Below, one piece after another: positions 23,932 through 32,973 of a stretch of 40,894 nt of DNA (positions are counted from its first letter, which is position 1; each line of letters opens with the position of its first letter). Below the pieces are notes generated by a model. The model was not told where the DNA came from. It did no database searches and saw only the letters and a list, made by a program, of their open reading frames with translations. The position numbers and the translations under genes are program-made. The stretch is taken from assembly GCA_016868815.1 (NCBI GenBank), contig VGFQ01000017.1:1-40894 (forward strand), written 5' to 3'. The DNA comes from Bacteroidota bacterium (lineage in GTDB: Bacteria > Bacteroidota > Bacteroidia > Chitinophagales > Chitinophagaceae).

Positions 23932-24885
23932 ATGAGGAGACTGGAGTCTTTATTCCTGCATTCCCGATGGGTGGGCGCTGCCATCCGCCGATCGAAGCAG
24001 CTGGTGCTGCCCGGTTTCGATGGTGTACCACTCTACGACGTGGTATCCTTCTTCTTGCGACAGATGCGGCAGGTCGGCATCAACGAGCGAGCTGCCGCCA
24101 TCTCCTTCAACTTCCTCATGGCGGTGCCACCGTTCTTCATCGTGGTACTGACGCTCCTCTCCCACCTCCCGGGATCCCGGAAGCTGTATGCCGAGGCGCT
24201 CTTGCTGGTCCGCCAAATCACACCCGACAAGAGCACCTACCGACTGATCAAATCGCTGATGGATGACTTCTTCTCTGCCGGCGGCAGTGTTCTTTCGTTC
24301 GGCATTGTGCTGGCACTCTACTTCGCGTCGAGCGCTATGTTGACAGTGATGCGCACCTTTAACCAGTCAATGCAGCACATGGGCGGCGATCAGCGTAGCT
24401 TCCTGCAGCTGCGGTGGGGGGCGATGAAGCTCACGCTGTACATCATCATCCTGATTCTTGCCACCACTTTTGTGATGGTGACACAGGGCCGGATTATGGA
24501 GGCACTCTCAGAGTGGCTGGGCCTCCGGCAGTCCTCCTTTGCCTGGCTGGTACATACCTTTAGGATCTTGCTGACTTTTGCTCTAGTATGTCTGTCGATC
24601 GGTTTTATCTATCGGCATGCGCCGGCCGTCGGTCGGGAGTGGCGATTCTTCTCTCCTGGAGCCTTACTGGCCTCTGTGCTCATCATCGGCTTCTCCATGG
24701 TATTCTCAATATGGGTAAACAACCTATCCTCCTATAACCGCGTATACGGACCCATCGGCGGCATCCTAGTGCTCATGTTGCTGGTCTATGTCAATTCCCT
24801 GGTGCTACTCATCGGTTTCGAGTTGAACGTCAGCATTGATGCGATGAAGCGAGCCTCCCTGTCTGGCAAAGGGCATCCCTACTGA
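23932..24885 (+). CDS. YihY/virulence factor BrkB family membrane protein
   Basis: A 317-residue inner-membrane protein with an amphipathic N-terminus (VSFFLRQMRQVGINERAAAISFNFL) and about six membrane helices, matching the BrkB/YihY family (formerly annotated as RNase BN). Family hallmarks visible are the AAxISFNFLMAVPPFFIVVLT helix and the C-terminal GPIGGILVLMLLVYVNSLVLLIGFELN segment. Its function is unresolved. The gene is directly downstream of mltG. Despite old annotations it has no nuclease motif. Confidence 0.92.
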   Translation: MRRLESLFLHSRWVGAAIRRSKQLVLPGFDGVPLYDVVSFFLRQMRQVGINERAAAISFNFLMAVPPFFIVVLTLLSHLPGSRKLYAEALLLVRQITPDKSTYRLIKSLMDDFFSAGGSVLSFGIVLALYFASSAMLTVMRTFNQSMQHMGGDQRSFLQLRWGAMKLTLYIIILILATTFVMVTQGRIMEALSEWLGLRQSSFAWLVHTFRILLTFALVCLSIGFIYRHAPAVGREWRFFSPGALLASVLIIGFSMVFSIWVNNLSSYNRVYGPIGGILVLMLLVYVNSLVLLIGFELNVSIDAMKRASLSGKGHPY

Positions 24886-24912
24886 GCCGCTGCCCGGTGA
24901 CAGCCCCTTCCC

Positions 24913-24920
24913 TATCTTTG
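24913..24920 (+). promoter_or_regulatory. Bacteroidota -7 promoter box before the creatininase gene
   Basis: TATCTTTG fits TAnnTTTG, 16 bases before the ATG at 24937. No convincing -33 partner was found. It would drive the creatininase-TonB receptor pair. Confidence 0.42.
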
Positions 24921-24936
24921 ACGAAATACAAACCGC

Positions 24937-25716
24937 ATGTCGCCAACGCCCCGCCCTTACATGCTGGCAGAGACGAACTGGAAGTCGGTGCAGGAGACTG
25001 CTTTCACGACTGCCATCCTCCCCTGGGGGGCCATCGAAGCCCACAACTACCATCTGCCATATGGGACCGACAACTACCAGGCAGAGCATGTGGTGGAGCG
25101 GGCTGCCGCGCTGGCCTGGGAGAAAGGTGCTCGCCTGCTAGTACTTCCTGGCATACCCTATGGGGTGAACACGGGGCAGCTGGATATCGGATTCTGCATG
25201 AATATGATGCCCAGCACACAGCTTGCCATCCTCAAAGATGTCTGCGACGTGCTGGTACGGCATGGCATCTCCCGGCTGGTGATCTTCAACGGTCATGGCG
25301 CCAACAACTTCCAGCCACTGATCCGTGAGTTGGCAGGCCTATGGCCGCAGCTTTTCATCTGCGCGGTGAACTGGTTTCAGGCAGGCGACCGGAAGGCCAT
25401 CTTTGAAGCGCCCGGTGACCATGCAGATGAGTTGGAGACCAGCGTGATGATGTACATTGCCCCACAGCTGGTCATGCCCCTCGAGACCGCCGGCGATGGG
25501 GCTACCCGACGTTTTGCCGCGGCAGGCTTTCGCAAGGGTTGGGCCTGGGCACAGCGGCCCTGGACACGCATCACACAGGATACTGGCTCTGGCAACCCCT
25601 ACAAGGCTACGCCGGAGAAAGGCAAGACCTATCTGGAACAGGCCGTACTTGCTATTGCCGAATTTTTGGAGGAGGTATCTACACGATCGGTAGAAGAGAT
25701 GCTTACTCATGATTGA
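24937..25716 (+). CDS. Creatininase family amidohydrolase
   Basis: A 259-residue cytosolic metal-dependent amidohydrolase of the creatininase/MftE fold. Visible metal-site elements include the AILPWGAIEAHNYHLPYGTDNYQA region (the Glu, His and Asp positions of the family), the RLVIFNGHGANNFQP motif (GHGxN), and the GDHADELETSVMMYI motif with a ligand Glu. Family members open creatinine, process formamidopyrimidines in riboflavin/F420 pathways, or trim peptide cofactors, so the substrate cannot be chosen from sequence alone. Its stop overlaps the start of the next gene (eight bases), implying translational coupling with a TonB receptor and suggesting the substrate may be imported by it. Confidence 0.92.
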   Translation: MSPTPRPYMLAETNWKSVQETAFTTAILPWGAIEAHNYHLPYGTDNYQAEHVVERAAALAWEKGARLLVLPGIPYGVNTGQLDIGFCMNMMPSTQLAILKDVCDVLVRHGISRLVIFNGHGANNFQPLIRELAGLWPQLFICAVNWFQAGDRKAIFEAPGDHADELETSVMMYIAPQLVMPLETAGDGATRRFAAAGFRKGWAWAQRPWTRITQDTGSGNPYKATPEKGKTYLEQAVLAIAEFLEEVSTRSVEEMLTHD

Positions 25717-28102
25717 TGCACCCGCGATGGCATCTTACTGGAAGCCAGCCTCCTGGATGGCATTCTCATTGCTCCTGGCCTGTACAGCGCTGGCACAGCC
25801 ACCAGTCGGCCGTGTAGAAGCTACCGTCGTGGATACGGCAGGCACAGCCATCTCCCTGGCTTCCCTGCGACTGCTCAATATGGATAGAGAGGCCCGGCAG
25901 GCAGGCAGCAGCCGCTATGTCTTGGAAGGCATTACAGCCGGTAGCTACCTCCTGGAGGCGACGGCAGAAGGGTACGCCCCAGCCATGGTCAGCCTGCGGG
26001 TGGAAGCGGGACAGACTGCCCGGATCGCGATCACCTTACAACGAGCCTGGCTGACGTTGGGAGAGGTGAGTGTCCAATCGGACCGGCTCGAGACAAGGGA
26101 GGCGGTGACGGCCGCCTCTGTCACCGCCTTCACAGCCAGGGATATCCGTGCCTCTCGTCTTTGGAGCCTGCAGGATATCTCCGCCCTGGTACCAGGCCTC
26201 TACAGTGCGCACCCGGGCGATGGACGGAATGTCACGACCATCCGGGGCATAGGCACCACCTCATATGATCCTGCCATTGTCACATATGTCGATGGGGTAA
26301 GCCAGTTTAACCTCGACACCTACATCCCCCAGCTCATCGATGCGGAACGGATAGAAGTACTGCGGGGGCCACAGGGGACCTTATTCGGTCGCAATGCCAT
26401 GGGTGGCGTCATCCAAGTGAAGACACGGCAGCCGGGCAACCGGACACGCCTCGGACTCGAAATACATGTCGGCAATTTCGGCCTGCGCAGAAGCACCGGT
26501 ACGTTGAAGGCCCCGCTGGTGAAAGACAGGCTCTACATCGGCGTTGCGCTGCAGCAGGAACAGAGGGCGGGATATTTTCAGAATCTGTTTACCGGGAATG
26601 ATTTCGACGGGTATACTCAGCGGACTGCAAACCTAAGCCTTCAATATTTCTCCCGCCATCGGTGGACGGCCACGCTGAACGTGAAAGGACATCGTACCCT
26701 GCGGGAGGGAGCCTTCCCACTGGCGGGAAACGTGAAGGCAGCACTAAAAGCCCCGTTTGTGCTGGACCAGAACGCGCTGGCGCGTATGCGGGACCTGGGG
26801 GCCAATGCCTCTCTCTCCCTCACCCGAAGAGGCGAAAAGGTGCGGATGGATATACAAACCGCGTGGCAGTCAAACCACCGTATCTACGAAGGGCTTTTAG
26901 ATGGTGATTTCTCCCGGGCAGATATCGTCAGCATCTACAACGACTATGGCGATCGCTTCAACCGGGTCCGCGTCTGGACACAGGAATGGCGCTGGTCTTC
27001 TGTGCCCAAGGCTGATGAAAAGCTCTCCTGGCTGTCAGGCCTCTACCTTTTTACTCAGGACAACCCGACGCGCCAGGCGACGGTCTTTGGAAAAGATGCC
27101 GGGCTTTTTGGAATTCCCGACAAGAACTTTTCCCTCATCCAGCAGAATATGGGAAAAGGCAGCGGAGCCGCCCTCTTTGGACAGGCGAGCTACGCCCTGT
27201 CGAAGCGTCTCCAGCTGGTAGGCGGCCTCCGCCTCGACCAAGAGTGGAGGCGCCTCGAGGTACGTGGCGAGTATGAGAAGGGCACCCTGCGCTTTCTGAC
27301 CCGCTCAGACACGACTACCTCCCAAACCTACCAGGCGATAAGTCCCAAGGCGGGACTGGAATATACCCTTCCAAAGAAGCAGCTCGTCTATCTGACCTAC
27401 AGCCGGGGCTTTCGGGCGGGAGGGCTCACACCGATGGGATCCGACCCCAGGCAGCCTCCCCTTGCATCCTATGCGCCGGAGTACAGCGACAACCTCGAAC
27501 TGGGTTGGAAGGGCCGCGGGGATGCCGACAAGCTATCATACAGGGCCGCAGCCTTCCTGACAGCCGTCAGCGATGCGCAGGTGCCCACCCTACTGCTGCC
27601 GGACGCGGTGACGGTGACGCGCAATGCAGGACGCATGCGGAGTTATGGCCTCGAAGCCTCTTCAGAGGCGCGCATCTGGAATGGCCTCTCGCTGACAGCC
27701 AGGATGGGCTTGACCCATGCCCGCTTCACTCGGCTGCTCGTCCCTGATAACGGCCGGCCGGCCGACCTCTCCGGAAACCGACAGGTCTTCACACCCACAC
27801 ACACGGGCCTCCTCACCTTGGAATATGTAAAGCCGCTGGGACGCCAACAAAGATGGAGACTGGAATCCAGAGGTGAGGGCCTTGCCATCGGATCCCAGTA
27901 TTTCGACCTGGCCAACCGAATTGAACAGCCTGCCTATGTCTTGTTCCATGCCCGGCTGGGGCTTGCCGGCCCCCGTTGGGCTGTTCACTGCTGGGGCCGA
28001 AACCTGACGGGCCGGACCTATATTTCATATGCCTACGATTTCGGGGCTGCACACCTGGGCCCACCCCGGACTTGGGGGGCCACCGTCTCCAGAGGTTTCT
28101 AG
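25709..28102 (+). CDS. TonB-dependent receptor
   Basis: A 797-residue outer-membrane receptor. After the signal peptide (WMAFSLLLACTALAQ) come a CarboxypepD_reg-like domain (VEATVVDTAGTAISLASLRLL), a plug domain with the classic DAERIEVLRGPQGTLFGRNAMGG motif, and a 22-strand-type barrel ending RTWGATVSRGF with the terminal Phe expected for BAM-dependent folding. The IRGIGTTSYDPAIVTYVDGV plug and the barrel text resemble siderophore or small-molecule receptors more than SusC glycan transporters. It overlaps the creatininase gene by eight bases (ATG inside the upstream stop region); an ATG at 25727 is an alternative start. No SusD, FecR or sigma factor gene is adjacent. Confidence 0.93.
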   Translation: MIDAPAMASYWKPASWMAFSLLLACTALAQPPVGRVEATVVDTAGTAISLASLRLLNMDREARQAGSSRYVLEGITAGSYLLEATAEGYAPAMVSLRVEAGQTARIAITLQRAWLTLGEVSVQSDRLETREAVTAASVTAFTARDIRASRLWSLQDISALVPGLYSAHPGDGRNVTTIRGIGTTSYDPAIVTYVDGVSQFNLDTYIPQLIDAERIEVLRGPQGTLFGRNAMGGVIQVKTRQPGNRTRLGLEIHVGNFGLRRSTGTLKAPLVKDRLYIGVALQQEQRAGYFQNLFTGNDFDGYTQRTANLSLQYFSRHRWTATLNVKGHRTLREGAFPLAGNVKAALKAPFVLDQNALARMRDLGANASLSLTRRGEKVRMDIQTAWQSNHRIYEGLLDGDFSRADIVSIYNDYGDRFNRVRVWTQEWRWSSVPKADEKLSWLSGLYLFTQDNPTRQATVFGKDAGLFGIPDKNFSLIQQNMGKGSGAALFGQASYALSKRLQLVGGLRLDQEWRRLEVRGEYEKGTLRFLTRSDTTTSQTYQAISPKAGLEYTLPKKQLVYLTYSRGFRAGGLTPMGSDPRQPPLASYAPEYSDNLELGWKGRGDADKLSYRAAAFLTAVSDAQVPTLLLPDAVTVTRNAGRMRSYGLEASSEARIWNGLSLTARMGLTHARFTRLLVPDNGRPADLSGNRQVFTPTHTGLLTLEYVKPLGRQQRWRLESRGEGLAIGSQYFDLANRIEQPAYVLFHARLGLAGPRWAVHCWGRNLTGRTYISYAYDFGAAHLGPPRTWGATVSRGF

Positions 28103-28463
28103 CCCACCGATACTATCCAAGGAGCTCAGCAGCCTCCACCACTTGTACCGGCATCCTAGCCGACGCGACTATCCACTGGATATCCATATGCCTTTGTGGC
28201 GCTTGCTGGAGTAAGTCGTGCCGGGCATCCTAGTCGACAGCCCGCTGGCCGCATAGACCCACGAGCGCATGCTGCAAATCCAACTGAGTGAGCCTGATGA
28301 ATACGCAGCGCTACGGCCTAGGCATGTGACGAACTTGGACGAATGGGCGGACTATTCCACCATCGAGCTTACGATGGACGGGTCTGCCGACCTGTTCCTG
28401 ATCCTCGCCCACCTGCACTTGGGTCGATGAAGTCTTCCCAAGGAAATAGAAAGCCTGAAATTG
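28103..28463. other. Gene-poor stretch between the TonB receptor and tRNA-Lys
   Basis: No recognised gene lies in this GC-rich interval of about 360 bases. It contains a 53-codon plus-strand frame (28269-28430), described separately, and two near-identical 15-mers of the form GGCATCCTAGYCGAC at 28150 and 28224, 74 bases apart. Several in-frame stops interrupt protein-like text, so it may hold gene remnants. Confidence 0.5.
28269..28430 (+). CDS. Small hypothetical ORF (53 aa), doubtful
   Basis: An ATG-initiated frame begins MLQIQLSEPDEYAALR and ends LFLILAHLHLGR before TGA. The composition is protein-like, with an acidic middle and a hydrophobic end. I see no clear ribosome-binding site, promoter or family resemblance. 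An in-frame TAG lies five codons upstream. It could be a small gene, a fragment of an older gene or chance. Confidence 0.2.
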   Translation: MLQIQLSEPDEYAALRPRHVTNLDEWADYSTIELTMDGSADLFLILAHLHLGR

Positions 28464-28487
28464 AAAAAAAACCCCCGAAGTGGGGGC
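28464..28487 (-). terminator. Rho-independent terminator of tRNA-Lys
   Basis: On the minus strand, CCCCC and GGGGG pair around a short loop and are followed by a run of eight T. It starts four bases after the tRNA 3' end. Confidence 0.85.
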
Positions 28488-28490
28488 TTG

Positions 28491-28563
28491 TGATTCGGCT
28501 GGGACTCGAACCCAGGACCCATACATTAAAAGTGTATTGCTCTACCAACTGAGCTACCGAATC
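28491..28563 (-). tRNA. tRNA-Lys (anticodon TTT)
   Basis: A complete 73-base cloverleaf on the minus strand. The acceptor GATTCGG/CCGAATC is perfectly paired with discriminator A. The D arm is GCTC/GAGC, the anticodon arm ATACA-CTTTTAA-TGTAT has TTT at 34-36, and the T arm is CTGGG-TTCGAGT-CCCAG. CCA is not encoded. A textbook Bacteroidota promoter lies upstream and a strong terminator follows, so it is a single-gene transcription unit. Confidence 0.97.
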
Positions 28564-28602
28564 TCACCCGGTAGAGGCTGAAGAAGCCTTCCAGAACGGT
28601 TG

Positions 28603-28634
28603 CAAAAATAGGGCGTGCCGTGTTTTGTAGCAAA
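28603..28634 (-). promoter_or_regulatory. Promoter of tRNA-Lys (Bacteroidota -33/-7)
   Basis: On the minus strand a TTTG (-33, 28631-28634) is followed after 20 bases by TATTTTTG (-7, 28603-28610). Both match the Bacteroidota primary promoter consensus, and the -7 box lies 39 bases before the mature tRNA 5' end. Confidence 0.7.
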
Positions 28635-28739
28635 TATTTTTAGCATTGCGCAGGCTCCTGCTATACGGAGGAGAAGCGGAGCACATCGGGTGCAAAAGCA
28701 TATTTTCGCATCGGGCTTCGAACCATGGTCCCAACGCCT

Positions 28740-29570
28740 ATGGCCCTGTTAACGCTGACTTCCGATTTTGGCGAGCAAGACTACCTATCGGGGGCGGTCA
28801 AAGGTCGGATCCTCCGCGTCAATACTGCTTTCCAGATCGTGGACGTCTGCCATTCCGTGGAGCCATTCCATGCACAGCACGCCGCCTATGTCTGCCGCAA
28901 TGCCTTGCCGCACTTCCCGCCCGGCAGTTTTCATATGATCCTGATAAACCTTTTCGACGTCCGGCAGTCGCATGTGCTGGTAGCCCGTCAAGGTGACGAC
29001 TATTATGCCTTTGCCGACAACGGCCTGGCAGGACTTATTTTTGATGAAGGCCCTGCGGAGTTGGTATCCATCGCGTTGGAAAAACGATTTCAGTCGGATG
29101 TCTTGCACCGGGTCGATGTCATGGTCAACTCCTTCCATCAGATCCTTGAGGGGGCCCCTTTGTCGGCCATCGGCCAGATGGGCATACCGCCAAGGGAAAG
29201 GGGCAAGCCGACCAGCCGGGTGGATCCCTCCTGGATGGAAGGGCATGTGATCTACATCGATCGCTTTGAGAATGTGGTCGTCGACATCACCCGGGATGCC
29301 TTCGAGGTGCACCGACAAGGGCGACCCTTCCAGATTTCTTTTCTCCGCAATGAGGTCATAGACAGGATCAGCGAGTCTTATGCCGACGTGCCAGAGGGAG
29401 AAAAACTCGCCTTATTCAATGCCGCCGGCTATCTGGAGATAGCCATCAACAAAGGTCAGGCAGCCGGGCTCTTCGGCCTTCAGCCTGTCAAGGCCGGCAG
29501 CCTAGAAGGTAGTGTCCGGCCCTTGCAGTCCAGCATCTTTTACCACCTGGTACGCATTCGTTTTGGATGA
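28740..29570 (+). CDS. SAM hydroxide adenosyltransferase (DUF62 / chlorinase-fluorinase fold)
   Basis: A cytosolic protein of 276 residues from the chosen start, in the family that cleaves S-adenosylmethionine with water or hydroxide to adenosine and methionine. The N-terminal MALLTLTSDFGEQDYLSGAVKG and the ADNGLAGLIF motif identify it, and the C-terminal domain (GHVIYIDRFENVVVDITRD) matches the family's second domain with its YIDRFxN signature. The canonical VVDPGVG loop that normally carries a catalytic Asp is replaced by ILINLFDVRQSH, as in other divergent Bacteroidota versions, so activity is not certain. ATG 28740 is preferred; ATG 28725 adds five residues. Confidence 0.88.
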   Translation: MALLTLTSDFGEQDYLSGAVKGRILRVNTAFQIVDVCHSVEPFHAQHAAYVCRNALPHFPPGSFHMILINLFDVRQSHVLVARQGDDYYAFADNGLAGLIFDEGPAELVSIALEKRFQSDVLHRVDVMVNSFHQILEGAPLSAIGQMGIPPRERGKPTSRVDPSWMEGHVIYIDRFENVVVDITRDAFEVHRQGRPFQISFLRNEVIDRISESYADVPEGEKLALFNAAGYLEIAINKGQAAGLFGLQPVKAGSLEGSVRPLQSSIFYHLVRIRFG

Positions 29571-29627
29571 TGCTGCCAAAGCCCATAGATACCCACCCTT
29601 TGCACCAGCCCATTGGATAAAATGAGT

Positions 29628-29635
29628 TAGGTTTG
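29628..29635 (+). promoter_or_regulatory. Candidate -7 box of the DUF2723 gene
   Basis: TAGGTTTG fits TAnnTTTG, 24 bases before the ATG at 29660. The best upstream TTTG is about 25 bases away, longer than usual, so the -33 is uncertain. Confidence 0.4.
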
Positions 29636-29659
29636 CCCTTTAAATATATCTCCCTATCC

Positions 29660-32600
29660 ATGTCATTCCGCACTAAGAACAACATTACAGGCTGGGTTGT
29701 CAGCTTGATCGCCTGTACCGTATACATCCTGACGTCGGAGGCTGGCGGATCTCTCTGGGACTGCGGCGAGTTCGTCAGCTCCTGCTTAAAACTGCAGATC
29801 CCGCATCCGCCGGGCGCCCCCTTGTTCGTGCTGCTGGGCCGTGTCTTCATCATCGCCTTTGGCGACGATCCGATGACAGCTGCCAAGGCTGTAAACGTCA
29901 TGAGTGCGCTGTCGAGCGGCTTCACCATTCTCTTTCTGTTCTGGACGATCACGCATTTTGCCCGTAAGATCGTTGGCAAGCCGGAGGACGCGCTGGACGG
30001 CTCCGAGACTTTCACCATCCTCGCCGCCGGCACGGTAGGCGCGCTGGCATATACGTTCAGCGACTCTTTCTGGTATTCGGCGGTGGAAGGGGAAGTATAT
30101 GCCCTCTCCTCGCTGTTCACTGCCGTGGTCTTCTGGATGATGCTCAAATGGGAGCACCAGGCCGATAAGCCGGAGGCTGACAGATGGATCGTGTTGATCT
30201 TTTTCATGATGGGACTATCCATCGGCGTGCACCTCCTGAACCTCCTCACGATCCCCGCCATCGTGATGATCTATTACTTCAAGCGTTACCGCGTGACAGC
30301 CTGGGGTACATTCTGGGCCTTCCTAATCGGTTGCGGCATCACGGGCATTGTTCAAAAGGCGGTGATCCAGTATACCATTGAAGCGGCTGGCAGTTTTGAT
30401 ATTTTCTTTGTCAACAGCCTGGGACTGCCTTTCTTCTCCGGCTTCGCTGTCTACTTTGCGCTGCTGAGCGGATTGATCTGGTATGGCATCCGCTTGGGTG
30501 GCGGCGGCGATGTACCAAAGCCTGCCTTCTTTGTCTGGCTCTCTCTGATGGCTCTGACGATCTTGTATCCTTTCGTATCCTCCGGAACCATGGGAGCTTC
30601 CGTTTTCAAGGCAGCCCTCGTCGTCGGCGCCGTTGTGGTGACTGGTCTTTATGGACTCTCTGCCTTGCGGAAGAATCCATACTTCCTGAAGCTTGCCCTT
30701 TGGTGCTTCACCTTCATGATGATAGGATATTCGACCTACCTCACCACCTTGGTACGGTCGGCCGCCGACCCTGCGGTGGATATGTACAATGTCGACAATC
30801 CGATGAGCCTAGCCGGCTATCTCGGCAGGGAGCAGTACGGCGACTTCCCCCTCATCTATGGCCAGGTCTTCACAGCCCAGCCGACAGACTACGAGCAGGG
30901 AGAGACAAAATTTGTCAAAGGCAAGGATAAATATGTGAGTGCCGGCAACGACATCAACACAGTATATGCGCCGGAAGACAAGATGTTCCTTCCCCGCGTC
31001 TGGGATGCCAGTAATGATCAGGGGCATGCCACCTTCTACAAGCAATGGCTGAACCTGGGAGAAGACGAGAAGCCCACACAGTTCGATAATATCCGCTGGG
31101 CCCTGAGCTTTCAGATCGGATGGATGTATCTGCGGTATTTCGGATGGAATTTTATCGGTAAGCAGAATGATGTGCAGGGACTGGGCAACGTCCGCGATGG
31201 CAATACGATCTCAGGCGTATCCTTCGTAGACGATGCCATCTATGGTAACCAGTCAAAACTCCCCCAGACCCTACAACAGAATAAGGCCCACAACCGGCTG
31301 TTTGCGTTGCCGCTGATCTTGGGTATCATCGGCCTGCTCTATCAATACAAAAGAGATGGGCAAGGGAGCTTCGTCAGCTTCCTTTTGTTCTTCTTCACTG
31401 GCCTGGCCATTGTCTTCTATCTAAACCAGGCCGGCAACCAACCCCGCGAGCGCGACTACGCCTATGTGGGATCTTTCTATGCGTTTGCCATCTGGATTGG
31501 GCTGGGCGTGATGCAGGTCAGAGATTGGCTGCAGCGATTCCTGGGGAGTGCCGGCGCAAATTATGCCGCTGCCACCCTTTGTCTGCTGGCAGTGCCTGCC
31601 TGGATGGCTTCACAGGAATGGGACGACCACGACCGCAGCCAGAAAGTCCTGGCGCGAGACCTGGCCAAGAACTACCTCGAGAGTTGCGCCCCCAATGCCA
31701 TCCTCTTCTCCTTCGGTGACAACGACACTTACCCACTCTGGTATGCGCAGGAGGTGGAAGGCATCCGTCGCGACATACGGGTGATCAACTATAGTTTGCT
31801 CGGCATCGACTGGTACATCAACCAGCTTCGCTATAAAGTCAACGAAAGTGATCCGATCAATGTGATCTGGTCGGCCGACAAGATAGAAGGCAACAAGCGC
31901 GACTTTGTCCGCTACTATGAGACCCCGGGCGTGAGCGATCAAAACCGATATGTCGACCTCTACAGCCTGATGAGCGACTTCATCGGCAGCGACGACCCCT
32001 CCAAGCAGCTGCCCTTGCAAGACGGGACAACGACCAACTACCTCCCCGTAAAGAAGGTAAGCGTGATAGTCGATACCCAGATGGTGCGCCGCAATGGGAC
32101 CGTCAATGTCGGCGATGCAGTGCTCCCTGAGATCCGCTTTGAGATCCCGCGAAACATCATCCTCAAAAACGACATGGCGGTATTGAACATCATCGCTGCC
32201 AATAAATGGAAAAGGCCTATCTATTTCACTTCTCCTTTCGGCGAGCTGGGCTTTGCACAATACCTGAGAAATGATGGGATGAGCTACCGACTGGTGCCGC
32301 TGACAGGTCAGAACATGGTAAATGACAGCTGGGCCTTCGAGCGATTGATGAAGAACTTTGCCTTCGGAGGGTCCCAAAAGAAAGATGTTTATTTCGATGA
32401 AGAGAACCGGCGTCACCTCCTCGGTATCCGCCAGTCGTTCGTAGAAGTGGCCGGCGGCCTGCTCAATAAGGGTCGAATGGATGATGCCCGCCGGCTGGTG
32501 GAACGACTCGACTCCAACATGCTTGCAGACAATATCCCCTACGGCCTCGCCAGCCGCCAAAACCAGCATGACATGATTAGCATCCAGCTGGCAGAAGTGG

Positions 32601-32896
32601 CATACCGGTCGGGCAGCAGGGCACTAGGTGACAAAATCACTGCGGCGGTCGACAAAGATCTGTCGCAGCAGATCGGTTACTATGCAAACCTGGGAGACAT
32701 GTCTACCGAGCAACTCACGGCAGCGGTGCAGGAAGTCATGTCAGGGCAGGGCGACAACCTGAGCAACCGCCAGCGGGGGCTCTTCATCGAGATGCGCCAA
32801 GCCTTTGCCCTGCAGGAATATCTGAAAGGCATCCGCAGCCAATATGCCGCCCCCACCGCGCCGACCGCCCTCCAGCCGGACAGTGTAGTGCGATAA
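29660..32896 (+). CDS. DUF2723 large membrane protein (TMEM260-like)
   Basis: A 1078-residue protein. The N-terminal half has about a dozen hydrophobic helices and begins with the DUF2723 signature: TSEAGGSLWDCGEFVSSC, then PHPPGAPLFVLLGRVF, with the acidic DCGEF motif (about residue 33) in the first large loop as in GT-C glycosyltransferases. The C-terminal 400 or so residues are soluble and probably periplasmic (NAILFSFGDNDTYPLWYAQEVEG, IPRNIILKNDMAVLNIIAANKWKRP). Eukaryotic TMEM260 is an O-mannosyltransferase, so a lipid-linked-sugar protein glycosylation role is plausible but inferred. The ATG at 29660 is preferred over TTG 29633, which lies inside the -7 box. The gene is followed by the VWA/AAA pair. 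Confidence 0.92.
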   Translation: MSFRTKNNITGWVVSLIACTVYILTSEAGGSLWDCGEFVSSCLKLQIPHPPGAPLFVLLGRVFIIAFGDDPMTAAKAVNVMSALSSGFTILFLFWTITHFARKIVGKPEDALDGSETFTILAAGTVGALAYTFSDSFWYSAVEGEVYALSSLFTAVVFWMMLKWEHQADKPEADRWIVLIFFMMGLSIGVHLLNLLTIPAIVMIYYFKRYRVTAWGTFWAFLIGCGITGIVQKAVIQYTIEAAGSFDIFFVNSLGLPFFSGFAVYFALLSGLIWYGIRLGGGGDVPKPAFFVWLSLMALTILYPFVSSGTMGASVFKAALVVGAVVVTGLYGLSALRKNPYFLKLALWCFTFMMIGYSTYLTTLVRSAADPAVDMYNVDNPMSLAGYLGREQYGDFPLIYGQVFTAQPTDYEQGETKFVKGKDKYVSAGNDINTVYAPEDKMFLPRVWDASNDQGHATFYKQWLNLGEDEKPTQFDNIRWALSFQIGWMYLRYFGWNFIGKQNDVQGLGNVRDGNTISGVSFVDDAIYGNQSKLPQTLQQNKAHNRLFALPLILGIIGLLYQYKRDGQGSFVSFLLFFFTGLAIVFYLNQAGNQPRERDYAYVGSFYAFAIWIGLGVMQVRDWLQRFLGSAGANYAAATLCLLAVPAWMASQEWDDHDRSQKVLARDLAKNYLESCAPNAILFSFGDNDTYPLWYAQEVEGIRRDIRVINYSLLGIDWYINQLRYKVNESDPINVIWSADKIEGNKRDFVRYYETPGVSDQNRYVDLYSLMSDFIGSDDPSKQLPLQDGTTTNYLPVKKVSVIVDTQMVRRNGTVNVGDAVLPEIRFEIPRNIILKNDMAVLNIIAANKWKRPIYFTSPFGELGFAQYLRNDGMSYRLVPLTGQNMVNDSWAFERLMKNFAFGGSQKKDVYFDEENRRHLLGIRQSFVEVAGGLLNKGRMDDARRLVERLDSNMLADNIPYGLASRQNQHDMISIQLAEVAYRSGSRALGDKITAAVDKDLSQQIGYYANLGDMSTEQLTAAVQEVMSGQGDNLSNRQRGLFIEMRQAFALQEYLKGIRSQYAAPTAPTALQPDSVVR

Positions 32897-32973
32897 CTCA
32901 TAGAAGGATCAGCACCATCCCAGGCGATGCTCAACCTTCTATATGCTTCCATTGTTCCACTGCTAGGAATCGT

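Noticed and set aside
31610..32569. A 319-codon minus-strand frame inside the DUF2723 gene
   Set aside because: It is antisense to a coherent coding frame, with no start signals or recognisable domain.
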